Assembly: GCF_030845175.1 (NCBI RefSeq)
Contig: NZ_CP132542.1
Location: forward strand, 1,573,501-1,637,500
DNA: 64,000 nt
Source of the DNA: Coralliovum pocilloporae
GTDB taxonomy: Bacteria > Pseudomonadota > Alphaproteobacteria > Rhizobiales > Cohaesibacteraceae
Direction of reading: 5' to 3'
Within the stretch, counting starts at the first letter, position 1; each line of letters starts with the position of its first letter. A program made the translations under genes and the position numbers. The notes below the pieces were generated by a model. That model ran no database searches. It had not been told where the DNA came from and worked only from the letters and a program-made list of their open reading frames with translations. Below, piece after piece: positions 38,679 through 48,853 of this stretch.

Positions 38679-39806
38679 ATGACCGAAAAACGCTGGCTGT
38701 CGGCACTGCGCCTGTCTGATTTCCGAAATTATACGACCCTGTCTCTCGCATTTGCGCCAAAACATATCGTGTTCACTGGCGAGAACGGTGCGGGCAAGAC
38801 CAATCTGCTGGAAGCCGTTTCATTCCTCAGTCCGGGTCGCGGTATGCGACGTGCGGCTTATGGAGAGGTCAGCCGTCAGGCCGGAGAGGCCGGGTGGGCT
38901 GTGGTTGCCGATATCGGTTCTGATGAGGGAGAGGCCCGCATCGGGACAGGACTGGCGACACGTGACGAAACCGCGCGGCAGATCCGCATAGACGGCGATA
39001 TTCAGAAAACATCTGACAGTCTGCTTGAGCATGTTTCGGTCATGTGGCTGACACCGGCCATGGATGGCCTTTTCACCGGGCCTGGTGCTGACAGGCGCAA
39101 GTTTCTTGACCGCATGGTTCTGTCTCTTCACAGCGGTCACGGGCGACAGGTGTCAGGCTTTGAGAAATCCATGCGGAGCCGCAATCGTCTGCTTGAAGAC
39201 GGGCGTAGTGATCCGGCATGGCTGGATGCCATAGAAATGCAAATGGCTGAGCATGCCTGTGCCATCGGTCAGGCCCGCCGTGAGCTGGTTGATCTGCTGG
39301 CATCCTCTGTCCGGTTCCTGGATGAGGGCGGTAGCGCCTTTCCGGCGGCAGACATTGCGCTGGAGGGGGAGTTTGAAAATGATCTTGCGACCCTGCCTGC
39401 CAGCGACGCCGAAGAAAATTACCGCCTCTCCCTGAGAAGCAGCCGTCCCCGTGACAGGGCAGCCGGGCGAACCCTGAGTGGTCCGCATCGGGCGGATCTG
39501 AAAGTCAGGCATCAGGACAAGGATATGCCAGCAGCCAAATGCTCAACAGGGGAGCAGAAAGCTCTGCTGCTTGGTCTGGTCCTGTCTCATGCGCATCTGG
39601 TTGGCCGGATGACCGGCAAGGCGCCCCTGATGTTGCTTGATGAGGTTGCTGCCCATCTGGATGAGCGGCGTCGGGACGCGCTGTTTGATCTGCTTGACAG
39701 GCTCGGCTGTCAGGCTCTAATGACCGGAACGGACAGGCAGGCCTTTACGGGTCTTGGAGACCGGGCCCAGTTTGTCCATGTATCAGGCGGAACCGCGGAG
39801 CTTTAG
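38679..39806 (+). CDS. recF: DNA replication and repair protein RecF
   Basis: SMC-like ATPase that loads RecA at gaps with RecO and RecR. Walker A GENGAGKT (34-41), the signature motif at LSGPHRADL and Walker B LMLLDEVAAHLD are present. Length 375 is normal. Co-oriented and closely spaced with dnaN; the LysE-family gene starts 19 bases after its stop, so a dnaN-recF-lysE transcript is likely. Confidence 0.96.
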   Translation: MTEKRWLSALRLSDFRNYTTLSLAFAPKHIVFTGENGAGKTNLLEAVSFLSPGRGMRRAAYGEVSRQAGEAGWAVVADIGSDEGEARIGTGLATRDETARQIRIDGDIQKTSDSLLEHVSVMWLTPAMDGLFTGPGADRRKFLDRMVLSLHSGHGRQVSGFEKSMRSRNRLLEDGRSDPAWLDAIEMQMAEHACAIGQARRELVDLLASSVRFLDEGGSAFPAADIALEGEFENDLATLPASDAEENYRLSLRSSRPRDRAAGRTLSGPHRADLKVRHQDKDMPAAKCSTGEQKALLLGLVLSHAHLVGRMTGKAPLMLLDEVAAHLDERRRDALFDLLDRLGCQALMTGTDRQAFTGLGDRAQFVHVSGGTAEL

Positions 39807-39824
39807 CGCTCTGGTGTGGGGTGG

Positions 39825-40448
39825 ATGATGATTGATACAGGTTCTCTGATTGCCCTGGGATTTGCGCTGGCAATTGCCGTTGCCGTACCAGGACCGGGAA
39901 TTGCAGCGGTGATCGCGCGTGCTCTCAAGTCAGGCCTCAAGACCACCTGTTTCATGATCCCAGGTATCATATTGGGTGATTTGGTCTATCTGACGCTTGC
40001 CGTCTTTGGCCTGGCCCTTATCGCGCAGACTTTTGCGACCCTGTTCCTGATATTGAAAATTGCCGGTGCGCTTTATCTGGCCTATCTCGCCTGGACCTTC
40101 TGGACCGCGCCCATTGCTGATTTCACAGTGAAGGATACCAGAGACAAGGATGAGAGCCCGTTTCGCGTTTTCCTGTCAGCCCTTCTGATCACATTGGGCA
40201 ATCCCAAGCCGATTGCCTTCTACATGGCGCTTCTCCCGACCTTTGTGGACCTTCAGGCTGTGACACTGGTTGGATATTTCGAGCTGGTAGCACTGATGAT
40301 CGTCACCATTGGCGGGATTGTCTTTGCCTATGCGGCGCTGGCTGACAGAATGCGGGCGATTTTCAGGCGGCCTGGCCCGCAGCGGATTATGCAGCGCAGT
40401 GCTGCGGCTGTCATGGCTGGCGCTGCGGTGTCAATCGCAACACGCTGA
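39825..40448 (+). CDS. LysE/RhtB-family amino-acid exporter
   Basis: A 207-residue polytopic membrane protein with about five or six hydrophobic segments. The N-terminal AIAVAVPGPGIAAVIARALK is the LysE/RhtB signature (PGP motif), and ALYLAYLAWTFWTAP and GNPKPIAFYMALLPTFVD are conserved elements. The substrate is unknown. Two adjacent ATGs (39825 and 39828) follow a GGGGTGG ribosome site; a GTG lies at 39816. The stop codon lies in the first unit of a 13-base tandem repeat. Confidence 0.92.
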   Translation: MMIDTGSLIALGFALAIAVAVPGPGIAAVIARALKSGLKTTCFMIPGIILGDLVYLTLAVFGLALIAQTFATLFLILKIAGALYLAYLAWTFWTAPIADFTVKDTRDKDESPFRVFLSALLITLGNPKPIAFYMALLPTFVDLQAVTLVGYFELVALMIVTIGGIVFAYAALADRMRAIFRRPGPQRIMQRSAAAVMAGAAVSIATR

Positions 40449-40509
40449 ATTCTGTATCTGGATTCTGTGCCCGAATTCTGTGCCTGAATTCTGTGCCTGA
40501 ATTCTGTGT
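40445..40509. repeat. 13-base tandem repeat, five units
   Basis: Consensus CTGAATTCTGTGC repeated five times without gaps; units differ at up to two or three positions and end with TAT, TGC, TGC, TGC, TGT. The LysE stop codon is in unit 1. Period 13 is not a multiple of three, which fits a non-coding slippage-prone tract. Confidence 0.9.
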
Positions 40510-40625
40510 CTGAGCCAGGTTTTCCTGCAAAGTCTTGATCCGGATCAAAGCGGTGCCATCGGGGCAGCGCGAAGCTGAGGTGAATAGAACTGAGGCTTCA
40601 ACCTGCAACCGATCATGGAGGGCAC

Positions 40626-40865
40626 ATGTCCAACACGCCGCATGAACTGTCTGAGGAATTCCCCGAGCATGTGGAGAAAATCCACGCCCTGAAAACCGGT
40701 GATGCGCACTTTGCCCGTCTGTTTGACGAATATCATGAGATCAACCGGGCCATCCATCGGGCGGAGACAAATGTGGAGCCGACCGATGACCTCAATGAGG
40801 TGGCCATGCGCAAGCAGCGGATGGTGCTGAAAGACCAGATCTGGACTCTTCTACAGAAGGGGTGA
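40626..40865 (+). CDS. YdcH/DUF465 family small protein
   Basis: A 79-residue, mostly helical, charged protein. The N-terminal ELSEEFPEHVEKIHALKTGD and central FARLFDEYHEINRAIHRAE are typical of the DUF465 (YdcH) family, whose members are short coiled-coil proteins of unknown function; it has no membrane segment. The ATG at 40626 has GGAGGG upstream. Lies between the tandem repeat and gyrB. Confidence 0.9.
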   Translation: MSNTPHELSEEFPEHVEKIHALKTGDAHFARLFDEYHEINRAIHRAETNVEPTDDLNEVAMRKQRMVLKDQIWTLLQKG

Positions 40866-40908
40866 ATTTTCAAGGCGTTACGCCAGTTATGCTGTTCCGG
40901 AATAACGA

Positions 40909-40934
40909 AACGGGCGGTCTGTTGACTGCCCGTT
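40909..40934 (+). terminator. Hairpin between the DUF465 gene and gyrB
   Basis: AACGGGCGGTC-TGTT-GACTGCCCGTT forms an 11-bp stem with one G-T pair, 44 bases after the DUF465 stop. The following TCTCCATGTC is not a strong U-tract, so termination is only probable. Confidence 0.5.
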
Positions 40935-41013
40935 CTCCATGTCTGCTGCCTGTTTTGCCCGCTTGTGTCTGACATCTGTCCACATGGCCGGAAAAAAGCC
41001 CGTTTTCCGGGAG

Positions 41014-41041
41014 TTGAACGGCCTGAGAAACCGCATATAAC
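41014..41041 (+). promoter_or_regulatory. Candidate gyrB promoter
   Basis: TTGAAC (41014-41019) and TATAAC (41036-41041) at 16-base spacing, 38 bases before the gyrB ATG. The closest match to a sigma-70 promoter in the window. Confidence 0.5.
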
Positions 41042-41049
41042 GGGGGTAA

Positions 41050-43521
<2,472 letters not shown>

Positions 43522-43591
43522 TCAGGAGTGATGAGCGTTTACGCTTTGAATTCCACAGGCCCGATCCCGATAAGGTGGTTGAAATCTGGCA

Positions 43592-43613
43592 GCAACGGGA
43601 AATATCCCGTTGC
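43592..43613 (+). terminator. Hairpin after gyrB
   Basis: GCAACGGGA and TCCCGTTGC form a perfect 9-bp stem with loop AATA, about 70 bases after the gyrB stop. No T-run follows, so it may terminate weakly or stabilise the mRNA end. A second imperfect palindrome, GCGGTTCGC/GCGCAACCGC, is at 43651-43672 just before the tRNA. Confidence 0.45.
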
Positions 43614-43679
43614 CCTCGCCGGATGCATCCGCTAAAGACTACCAAATGCTGCGGTTCGCATTGCGCAACCGCCTGATCC

Positions 43680-43756
43680 GGTCCCATAGCTCAGCTGGAT
43701 AGAGCGCTGCCCTCCGAAGGCAGAGGCCAGAGGTTCGAATCCTCTTGGGACCGCCA
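43680..43756 (+). tRNA. tRNA-Arg, anticodon CCG
   Basis: 77 bases including an encoded 3' CCA. The acceptor stem GGTCCCA/TGGGACC, the D arm (GCTCAGCTGGATAGAGC), the anticodon stem CTGCC/GGCAG with loop CTCCGAA (anticodon CCG, reads CGG), and the T arm AGAGGTTCGAATCCTCT all pair. I see no copy of its 3' end further downstream, so no obvious integrated element. Confidence 0.97.
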
Positions 43757-43929
43757 TTTCTCTTACCTCATGACAATTCGCTTTGCTCTTGCCTCCGGCG
43801 GGGCACGTTGATTCTCGTTTCCGGGAGAGAAAGAGCATCACGTGTCGCAGACGAAGCCATACCCTTCGCTCCACGGCCACTGTCCTGGCCGCTCTTTGAG
43901 AAACTTAGTTGATAATCAGGGAGATGGAG

Positions 43930-45027
43930 ATGTGGCAAGAATCGAGATTAAGCAGGCTTCTGAACATTGAATATCCGATTGTTCAGGCTCCAATGATCCT
44001 GCAAAAACCACTTGTTCCTCTGGCTGCGGCCGTGAGTAATGCCGGAGGCTTAGGGTCTCTCGGATGCGCGGAGATGTCGATCAATGAATTGGAGCAGCGT
44101 GTCGCGCAGCTAAAGGCAAGTACAGACAAGCCATTCAATCTGAACTTTTTCCTGCACAAACCCCCGATATATCGCGCAGAGCTCGATGATCGTGCCCGAT
44201 CACTGGTTGCGCCCTTCTATGAAAATCTGAATCTGGAACTGCCAGCAGATACATCGGTGACGGAAGCGGAAACGTTTGATGCAGAGAAACTCGACCTGCT
44301 CGTTGAACAGAACCCTGCAATGGTCAGCTTCCATTTTGGATGCCCACAGGGCGCGGTGGTTGACAGGCTTAAAGGTGCGGGAATCCGCGTTGCGGCCACG
44401 GCGACAACGGTATCCGAGGCGCTTGCTCTTGAGCGGTCCGGTGTTGAGATTATTGTTGCCCAAGGATGGGAAGCTGGCGGCCATAGGGGGTCATTTGCAG
44501 TGAACTATGAGGATACCGGCATTGGCACCATGGCTCTGGTTCCACAAATTGTTGATGCTGTTGACTGCCTGGTTCTGGCAGCCGGAGGCATAGGAGATGG
44601 ACGTGCTATTGCCGCCAGCACGGCACTGGGTGCGGATGGTGTATGGATGGGCACAGCCTTTCTGACATGTACGGAAACGCCAATAACCGGCATTCACAGA
44701 GAAGCATTGCTGTCTGCAAGTGATGAAGACACGCACTTGTCCCGGGCATTTTCCGGTAGACCGTGCAGGGCGCGACGCACTCCATATTCTGTCGGACTGG
44801 CAGAAGGACGGCCGGACTTTCCCGAGTTTCCTCTAATGTATAATTACAGCAGTCCTATCAAGAGACATGGTATTGCCCATGACGATCTTGATCATCAGTT
44901 TCTGCTTTATGGTCAGGCCGCAGCACTGAATCGCGAAAGATCGGCAGAACAACTGATCTGCGAGCTGGTTGAGCAAACGAACGAAATTCTGACAGCGATG
45001 CAGACCCTTGGCCGTACATCTGTCTGA
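43930..45027 (+). CDS. Nitronate monooxygenase-type flavoprotein
   Basis: TIM-barrel FMN protein of the 2-nitropropane dioxygenase family, which oxidises propionate 3-nitronate or alkyl nitronates. Features: SRLLNIEYPIVQAPMILQKP at the N-terminus, ALERSGVEIIVAQGWEAGGH, the glycine-rich FMN-phosphate segment VLAAGGIGDGRAIAASTALG and DGVWMGTAFL. The ATG at 43930 with AGGGAG six bases upstream gives 365 residues; ATG 43924 and a TTG at 43909 are in frame upstream. Base composition is lower in G+C than neighbours (about 49% over five sampled 60-base lines) and TTA and CTA leucine codons appear, so recent acquisition is possible. Confidence 0.85.
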   Translation: MWQESRLSRLLNIEYPIVQAPMILQKPLVPLAAAVSNAGGLGSLGCAEMSINELEQRVAQLKASTDKPFNLNFFLHKPPIYRAELDDRARSLVAPFYENLNLELPADTSVTEAETFDAEKLDLLVEQNPAMVSFHFGCPQGAVVDRLKGAGIRVAATATTVSEALALERSGVEIIVAQGWEAGGHRGSFAVNYEDTGIGTMALVPQIVDAVDCLVLAAGGIGDGRAIAASTALGADGVWMGTAFLTCTETPITGIHREALLSASDEDTHLSRAFSGRPCRARRTPYSVGLAEGRPDFPEFPLMYNYSSPIKRHGIAHDDLDHQFLLYGQAAALNRERSAEQLICELVEQTNEILTAMQTLGRTSV

Positions 45028-45103
45028 TAGTGCGAGACCAGTGAGCTTTCCAAAGGGGATTCTAAAGACCCTTGCCTACTGGTTTGGTTGAATGTCTCAG
45101 AAG

Positions 45104-45856
45104 TTACCCAACAGCCCTGGCAATATAAAAGCCGTAACTGACATAGTCTGAATATCGCTCGTAGAGATCGATCTCATACCGTTCAGCATTGACGAGCGCC
45201 TGGGCGTCTTCCGAGTGATTGTGGCGTTCCAGAAAGAGCGTGAAACGCTCCTTCATCGGCTGATAGTAATTCTTAATCCAGCAGTACCGGGGCAGTGGGA
45301 AGTAACCCAGCGGCATGTAGCCGTGTTTTTCCAGAAGTGCCATCTTTTCTGCGGCAGTTGCGACTTCCGGATAGGCATTGGTCCAGTATTCACTCAGCTC
45401 GGCTGGCCGCTTGTCGGTCAGCCATGTGAGTTCTGAGACGGCCAGAATGCCTCCTGGTCTCAGAAAACCCCGCCAGTCCCGGATCCCGGCTTCAAAGCCG
45501 ATATTATAGATCGCCCCTTCCGACCAGATCGCATCCAGAGATAGCGGCTCGAACGGCAGAGCATCCATGGACGCGGTCAGAGTAGAAATCCGATCTGATA
45601 CGCCTGCGGCCTTGGCACGCAACTCAAGCTCGCTGAGAAAAGTTTCCAGAAAATCGACAGCGATGACCTCTGTGCCAAGCGCTTCAGCCAATAGAATTGC
45701 GGATGATCCCGTGCCACATCCGATATCGGCAATCCTCAAACCTTTCTGATTGATGAGGCCCGACAAGGACAGAGCCAGTCGTGTCTCTTCCTCGCCGCCA
45801 GGTCCCTGTCGAGCAGCGTCTTTGTGAAAGTCGATGAGAAGGCCGAGATCATCCAT
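45104..45856 (-). CDS. Class I SAM-dependent methyltransferase
   Basis: A 250-residue Rossmann-fold methyltransferase. Motif I is IADIGCGTGSSAILLAEALG (42-61), motif II VIAVDFLETFLSELE, and a later LDAIWSEGAIYNIGFEAGI segment; C-terminal aromatic residues (YFPLPRYCWIKNYYQP) resemble small-molecule methyltransferases. The substrate is unknown. I chose the ATG at 45856 (MDDLGLLIDFHKDAARQGPG), which removes an overlap with the ABC-F gene; an ATG at 45907 would add 17 residues. It follows the ABC-F gene by five bases and may be co-transcribed. Confidence 0.85.
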   Translation of the reverse strand: MDDLGLLIDFHKDAARQGPGGEEETRLALSLSGLINQKGLRIADIGCGTGSSAILLAEALGTEVIAVDFLETFLSELELRAKAAGVSDRISTLTASMDALPFEPLSLDAIWSEGAIYNIGFEAGIRDWRGFLRPGGILAVSELTWLTDKRPAELSEYWTNAYPEVATAAEKMALLEKHGYMPLGYFPLPRYCWIKNYYQPMKERFTLFLERHNHSEDAQALVNAERYEIDLYERYSDYVSYGFYIARAVG

Positions 45857-45861
45857 CCGGT

Positions 45862-47667
45862 CTATGATCCCTCCAGTTCTTCCTTCAGCATTTCCAGTTC
45901 CAGCCATTGCTCTTCGCAGGTGGCCAGTTCTGATTCTTTTGCTTCGAGCTTTTTGGCGATTTTCTCAAACCGGACAGGATCCTTGGCATAGAGATCGGGG
46001 TCTTCCAGTTTGCCACGCAGGGTGGCGATGTCAGCCTCCAGGCTTTCCATTTGATCCGGAAGCGTTTCAAGGGCGTGCTTTTCCTTGAATGACAGCTTGC
46101 GCTTGAGCTGCTCCGCTTTTGGTTTGGATGCGGCGAGGGTCGCTTTTTGCTTCTGCGGCTTGTTCTCCTCCGGGGCCTGCGCCTTTTTCTGTTTCAGCAT
46201 GTCGGAATAGCCGCCCGCATAATCCACCCAGCGGCCATTGTCTTCTGAAGCAATTGTGGAGGTTACCACCCGGTCGATGAAATCACGGTCGTGGCTGACC
46301 AGCAGAACCGTGCCGTCATAATTGGCGAGAAGGTCCTGTAGGAGATCAAGAGTCTCAAGGTCGAGATCGTTGGTCGGTTCATCCAGCACCAGAAGGTTGG
46401 AGGGTTTGGCCAGAGCCCGGGCCAACATCAACCGTCCCCGCTCACCACCCGACAGGGCCGAAATCGGGGTGCGGGCCTGTTCAGGGCGGAACAGAAAGTC
46501 TTTCATATAGGCGATCACATGTTTCTGCTCGCCGTTCACCATCACCATGTCACCGCGCCCATCGGTCAGGGCATCTTTCAAGGTCCAGTTCGGATCAAGG
46601 CTTTCCCGCCGCTGGTCGAGGGTGATCATCTCGAGCTTGGTGCCCAGCTTGATCGTGCCGCTGTCCGGTTCCAGATCTCCTGTCAGAAGCTTGATCAGAG
46701 TGGTTTTGCCCGCACCATTGCGGCCGACAAGGCCGATACGATCCTTGCGATGCACCAGCGTTGAGAAATTGTCGATAATAACCGTTTCACCAAAGCTCTT
46801 GGACACATGGTCAACCTTGACCACTTCCTTACCGGATGTCTGGCCCTCGGTGGCGACCAGGGAAACATTGCCCTGCGCTTTTCTCAGATCCCGGCGCTGC
46901 TGGCGAAGGGCGAAAAGATTGTCCAGTCGCCGGACATTCCGCTTCCGCCGCGCCGTTACACCATAGCGAAGCCAGTGCTCCTCACGCTCAATCTGACGGT
47001 CAAGCTTGTGGGCGTCCTCCTCCTCCTTGGCGTAAATCTCATCCCGCCAGTCCTCGAAATGCGCAAACCCCTTGTCCAGTCGACGAGTCTGCCCCCGATC
47101 AAGCCAGACTGTCACATCGGTCAGGTTTTCAAGAAAACGGCGATCATGGCTGATCAGAACCAGCGCGGTGCGCATGGTTTTAAGCTCGCTTTCAAGCCAT
47201 TCAATCGCAGGCAGATCCAGATGGTTGGTGGGCTCATCCAGAAGTAGGATATCCGGCTCGGGAGCCAAAGCGCGAGCAAGGGCGGCCCGGCGCGCTTCAC
47301 CCCCTGACAGACGGTCCGGGCTTTCTGTGCCATCAAGCCCAAGCTCACCCAGCAGGTAGGCGGCCCGATAGGTATCATCACCCGGCCCAAGGCCTGCCTC
47401 CACATAGGAGAGTGTGTCGGAAAAGCCGCTCAGATCTGGTTCCTGGCGCAGATAGCGGACTGTCGTGCCGGGCTGGAGGAACCGCTTACCGGAATCGCTT
47501 TCCACCTGACCGGCGGCAATCTTCAGCAGGGTGGACTTTCCCGATCCATTGCGCCCGACCAGAGAAATTTTCTCTCCCGGACCGACAGCCAGCTCAGCCC
47601 CTTCAAGCAGCGGCGTGCCGCCAAAGGTAAGCGCAATGTCATGCAGGTGAAGAAGAGGAGGAGCCAT
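45862..47667 (-). CDS. uup: ABC-F family ATPase (Uup-like)
   Basis: Soluble tandem ABC ATPase without membrane domain, thought to act on ribosomes or branched DNA. Two ATPase cassettes: Walker A GRNGSGKST (38-46) and GRNGAGKTT (about 331-339), signatures LSGGEARRAALARAL and LSGGERGRLMLARAL, and Walker B ILLLDEPTNHLDL and LVLDEPTNDLDL. A C-terminal coiled coil of about 90 residues (about 510-601, charged) is the Uup-type DNA-binding extension. Length 601 is typical. Confidence 0.93.
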   Translation of the reverse strand: MAPPLLHLHDIALTFGGTPLLEGAELAVGPGEKISLVGRNGSGKSTLLKIAAGQVESDSGKRFLQPGTTVRYLRQEPDLSGFSDTLSYVEAGLGPGDDTYRAAYLLGELGLDGTESPDRLSGGEARRAALARALAPEPDILLLDEPTNHLDLPAIEWLESELKTMRTALVLISHDRRFLENLTDVTVWLDRGQTRRLDKGFAHFEDWRDEIYAKEEEDAHKLDRQIEREEHWLRYGVTARRKRNVRRLDNLFALRQQRRDLRKAQGNVSLVATEGQTSGKEVVKVDHVSKSFGETVIIDNFSTLVHRKDRIGLVGRNGAGKTTLIKLLTGDLEPDSGTIKLGTKLEMITLDQRRESLDPNWTLKDALTDGRGDMVMVNGEQKHVIAYMKDFLFRPEQARTPISALSGGERGRLMLARALAKPSNLLVLDEPTNDLDLETLDLLQDLLANYDGTVLLVSHDRDFIDRVVTSTIASEDNGRWVDYAGGYSDMLKQKKAQAPEENKPQKQKATLAASKPKAEQLKRKLSFKEKHALETLPDQMESLEADIATLRGKLEDPDLYAKDPVRFEKIAKKLEAKESELATCEEQWLELEMLKEELEGS

Positions 47668-47792
47668 AGGTGTGTATCATCCGGTCGCTACGAAGGTCGT
47701 GCCACAGCACATAGAACCTGAGCCCCTGCTTGACAAGCGTGAAGGGCAATCCCGATAGTGACGCCTGGCATTGGCAACGAAGGAAATAGGCG

Positions 47793-48359
47793 ATGAATCA
47801 GCCGAACCTGCAGGATGTGGACTGGTCAACGATTCCAGCTCCGGAAGATGATGGTGGTGCTGATCATCTGAAAGGCAGAGCGTTTCCCGCTGTTCCGCTT
47901 CGGTCAACAGATGGCAACCTGATGGACCTGTCTGCTTTGTCCGGTCTTGTGATTCTGTTTGTCTATCCGATGACAGGTCAGCCGGGTGTCGCACTGCCTG
48001 AAGACTGGGACATGATCCCCGGCGCGCGGGGCTGTACGCCGCAATCCTGCGGGTTTCGCGATCTGGCCGCTGAGCTTAAAGAGGCGGGAGCAGATCACAT
48101 CTTTGGTCTTTCCACTCAGGACACAGATTATCAGAAGGAAATGGCCGAGCGCCTGCACATGCCGTTTCCGATCCTGTCAGACAGCGAACTTGCCTTACAG
48201 AAAGCGCTCAACCTGCCAATGATGCGGGTCCACGATATGGACCTTCTCAAGCGCATGGCCCTCATTCTGAAAGATGGGGAGATCAGCAAGGTCTTCTATC
48301 CGGTTTTCCCGCCGGACAGAAATGCGCCTGATGTGCTGGAGTGGCTAAAAGGCAGGTGA
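47793..48359 (+). CDS. Peroxiredoxin of the BCP-like type with an insertion
   Basis: Thiol peroxidase with a thioredoxin fold, 188 residues. The active-site motif GCTPQSCGFRD places C81 and C86 as peroxidatic and resolving cysteines, as in BCP (C-x4-C). The segment between the FVYPM strand and the catalytic Cys is about 14 residues longer than in Escherichia coli BCP, with TGQPGVALPEDWDMIPGARG. Such proteins form a known subgroup, but I cannot say which reductant they use. The ATG at 47793 is divergent from uup. It converges with yaiI. Confidence 0.9.
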   Translation: MNQPNLQDVDWSTIPAPEDDGGADHLKGRAFPAVPLRSTDGNLMDLSALSGLVILFVYPMTGQPGVALPEDWDMIPGARGCTPQSCGFRDLAAELKEAGADHIFGLSTQDTDYQKEMAERLHMPFPILSDSELALQKALNLPMMRVHDMDLLKRMALILKDGEISKVFYPVFPPDRNAPDVLEWLKGR

Positions 48360-48379
48360 TTTTAGAGAATAGATGCGCT

Positions 48380-48841
48380 CTAACGCCGCTTGATGGCCTG
48401 AACCATGTTTTCCAGCTGATTGAGGAAGTCCGACCGGTTCTGTCGGGTGAAACTCGGGTTATGGCCGGAGATTTCACCGGTTTCCCGCAAATGCTGTTTG
48501 AGATCCCGCATGGCTAGGGCCATACCAATAGAATCCTGCGTGAAGGGCTTGCCGCCTGGTCCCAGCACAGACGCGCCACGCTCAATGCAGCGGGAGGCAA
48601 GCGGGATGTCGGCTGTAATCGCAATATCGCGATCGGTGATGCGTTCTGCAATCCAGTTATCCGCTTCGTCCGGGCCTTCGGAGACAATCACCCGGTTGAT
48701 CAGCGGATTGTCATCCAGCCTCATCCAGCTGTTTGAGACCATATGGACCGGAAGGTCATGTCGGTCTGCCACCCGCATCACCTCGTCCTTTACCGGACAG
48801 GCATCAGCGTCCACATAGATCTCGATTGTGCTTTGTGTCAT
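48380..48841 (-). CDS. yaiI: YaiI/YqxD family protein (UPF0178, DUF188)
   Basis: A 153-residue protein with PIN-like features: IEIYVDADACPVKDEVMRVA (about 6-25), VSEGPDEADNWIAERITDRD and the Asp-rich DIAITADIPLASR. UPF0178 proteins are predicted nucleases with no established role. Twelve bases downstream of the deiminase gene and probably the last gene of that run. Confidence 0.93.
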   Translation of the reverse strand: MTQSTIEIYVDADACPVKDEVMRVADRHDLPVHMVSNSWMRLDDNPLINRVIVSEGPDEADNWIAERITDRDIAITADIPLASRCIERGASVLGPGGKPFTQDSIGMALAMRDLKQHLRETGEISGHNPSFTRQNRSDFLNQLENMVQAIKRR

Positions 48842-48853
48842 GGGGAGTATCCG

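Noticed and set aside
43632..43880. Minus-strand 82-residue open frame across the tRNA (contains [20 protein letters not shown])
   Set aside because: It is antisense to tRNA-Arg; this kind of peptide is a known false call from antisense tRNA sequence.
43757..43929. Integrated element boundary after tRNA-Arg
   Set aside because: No integrase and no repeat of the tRNA 3' end was found up to 64 kb.
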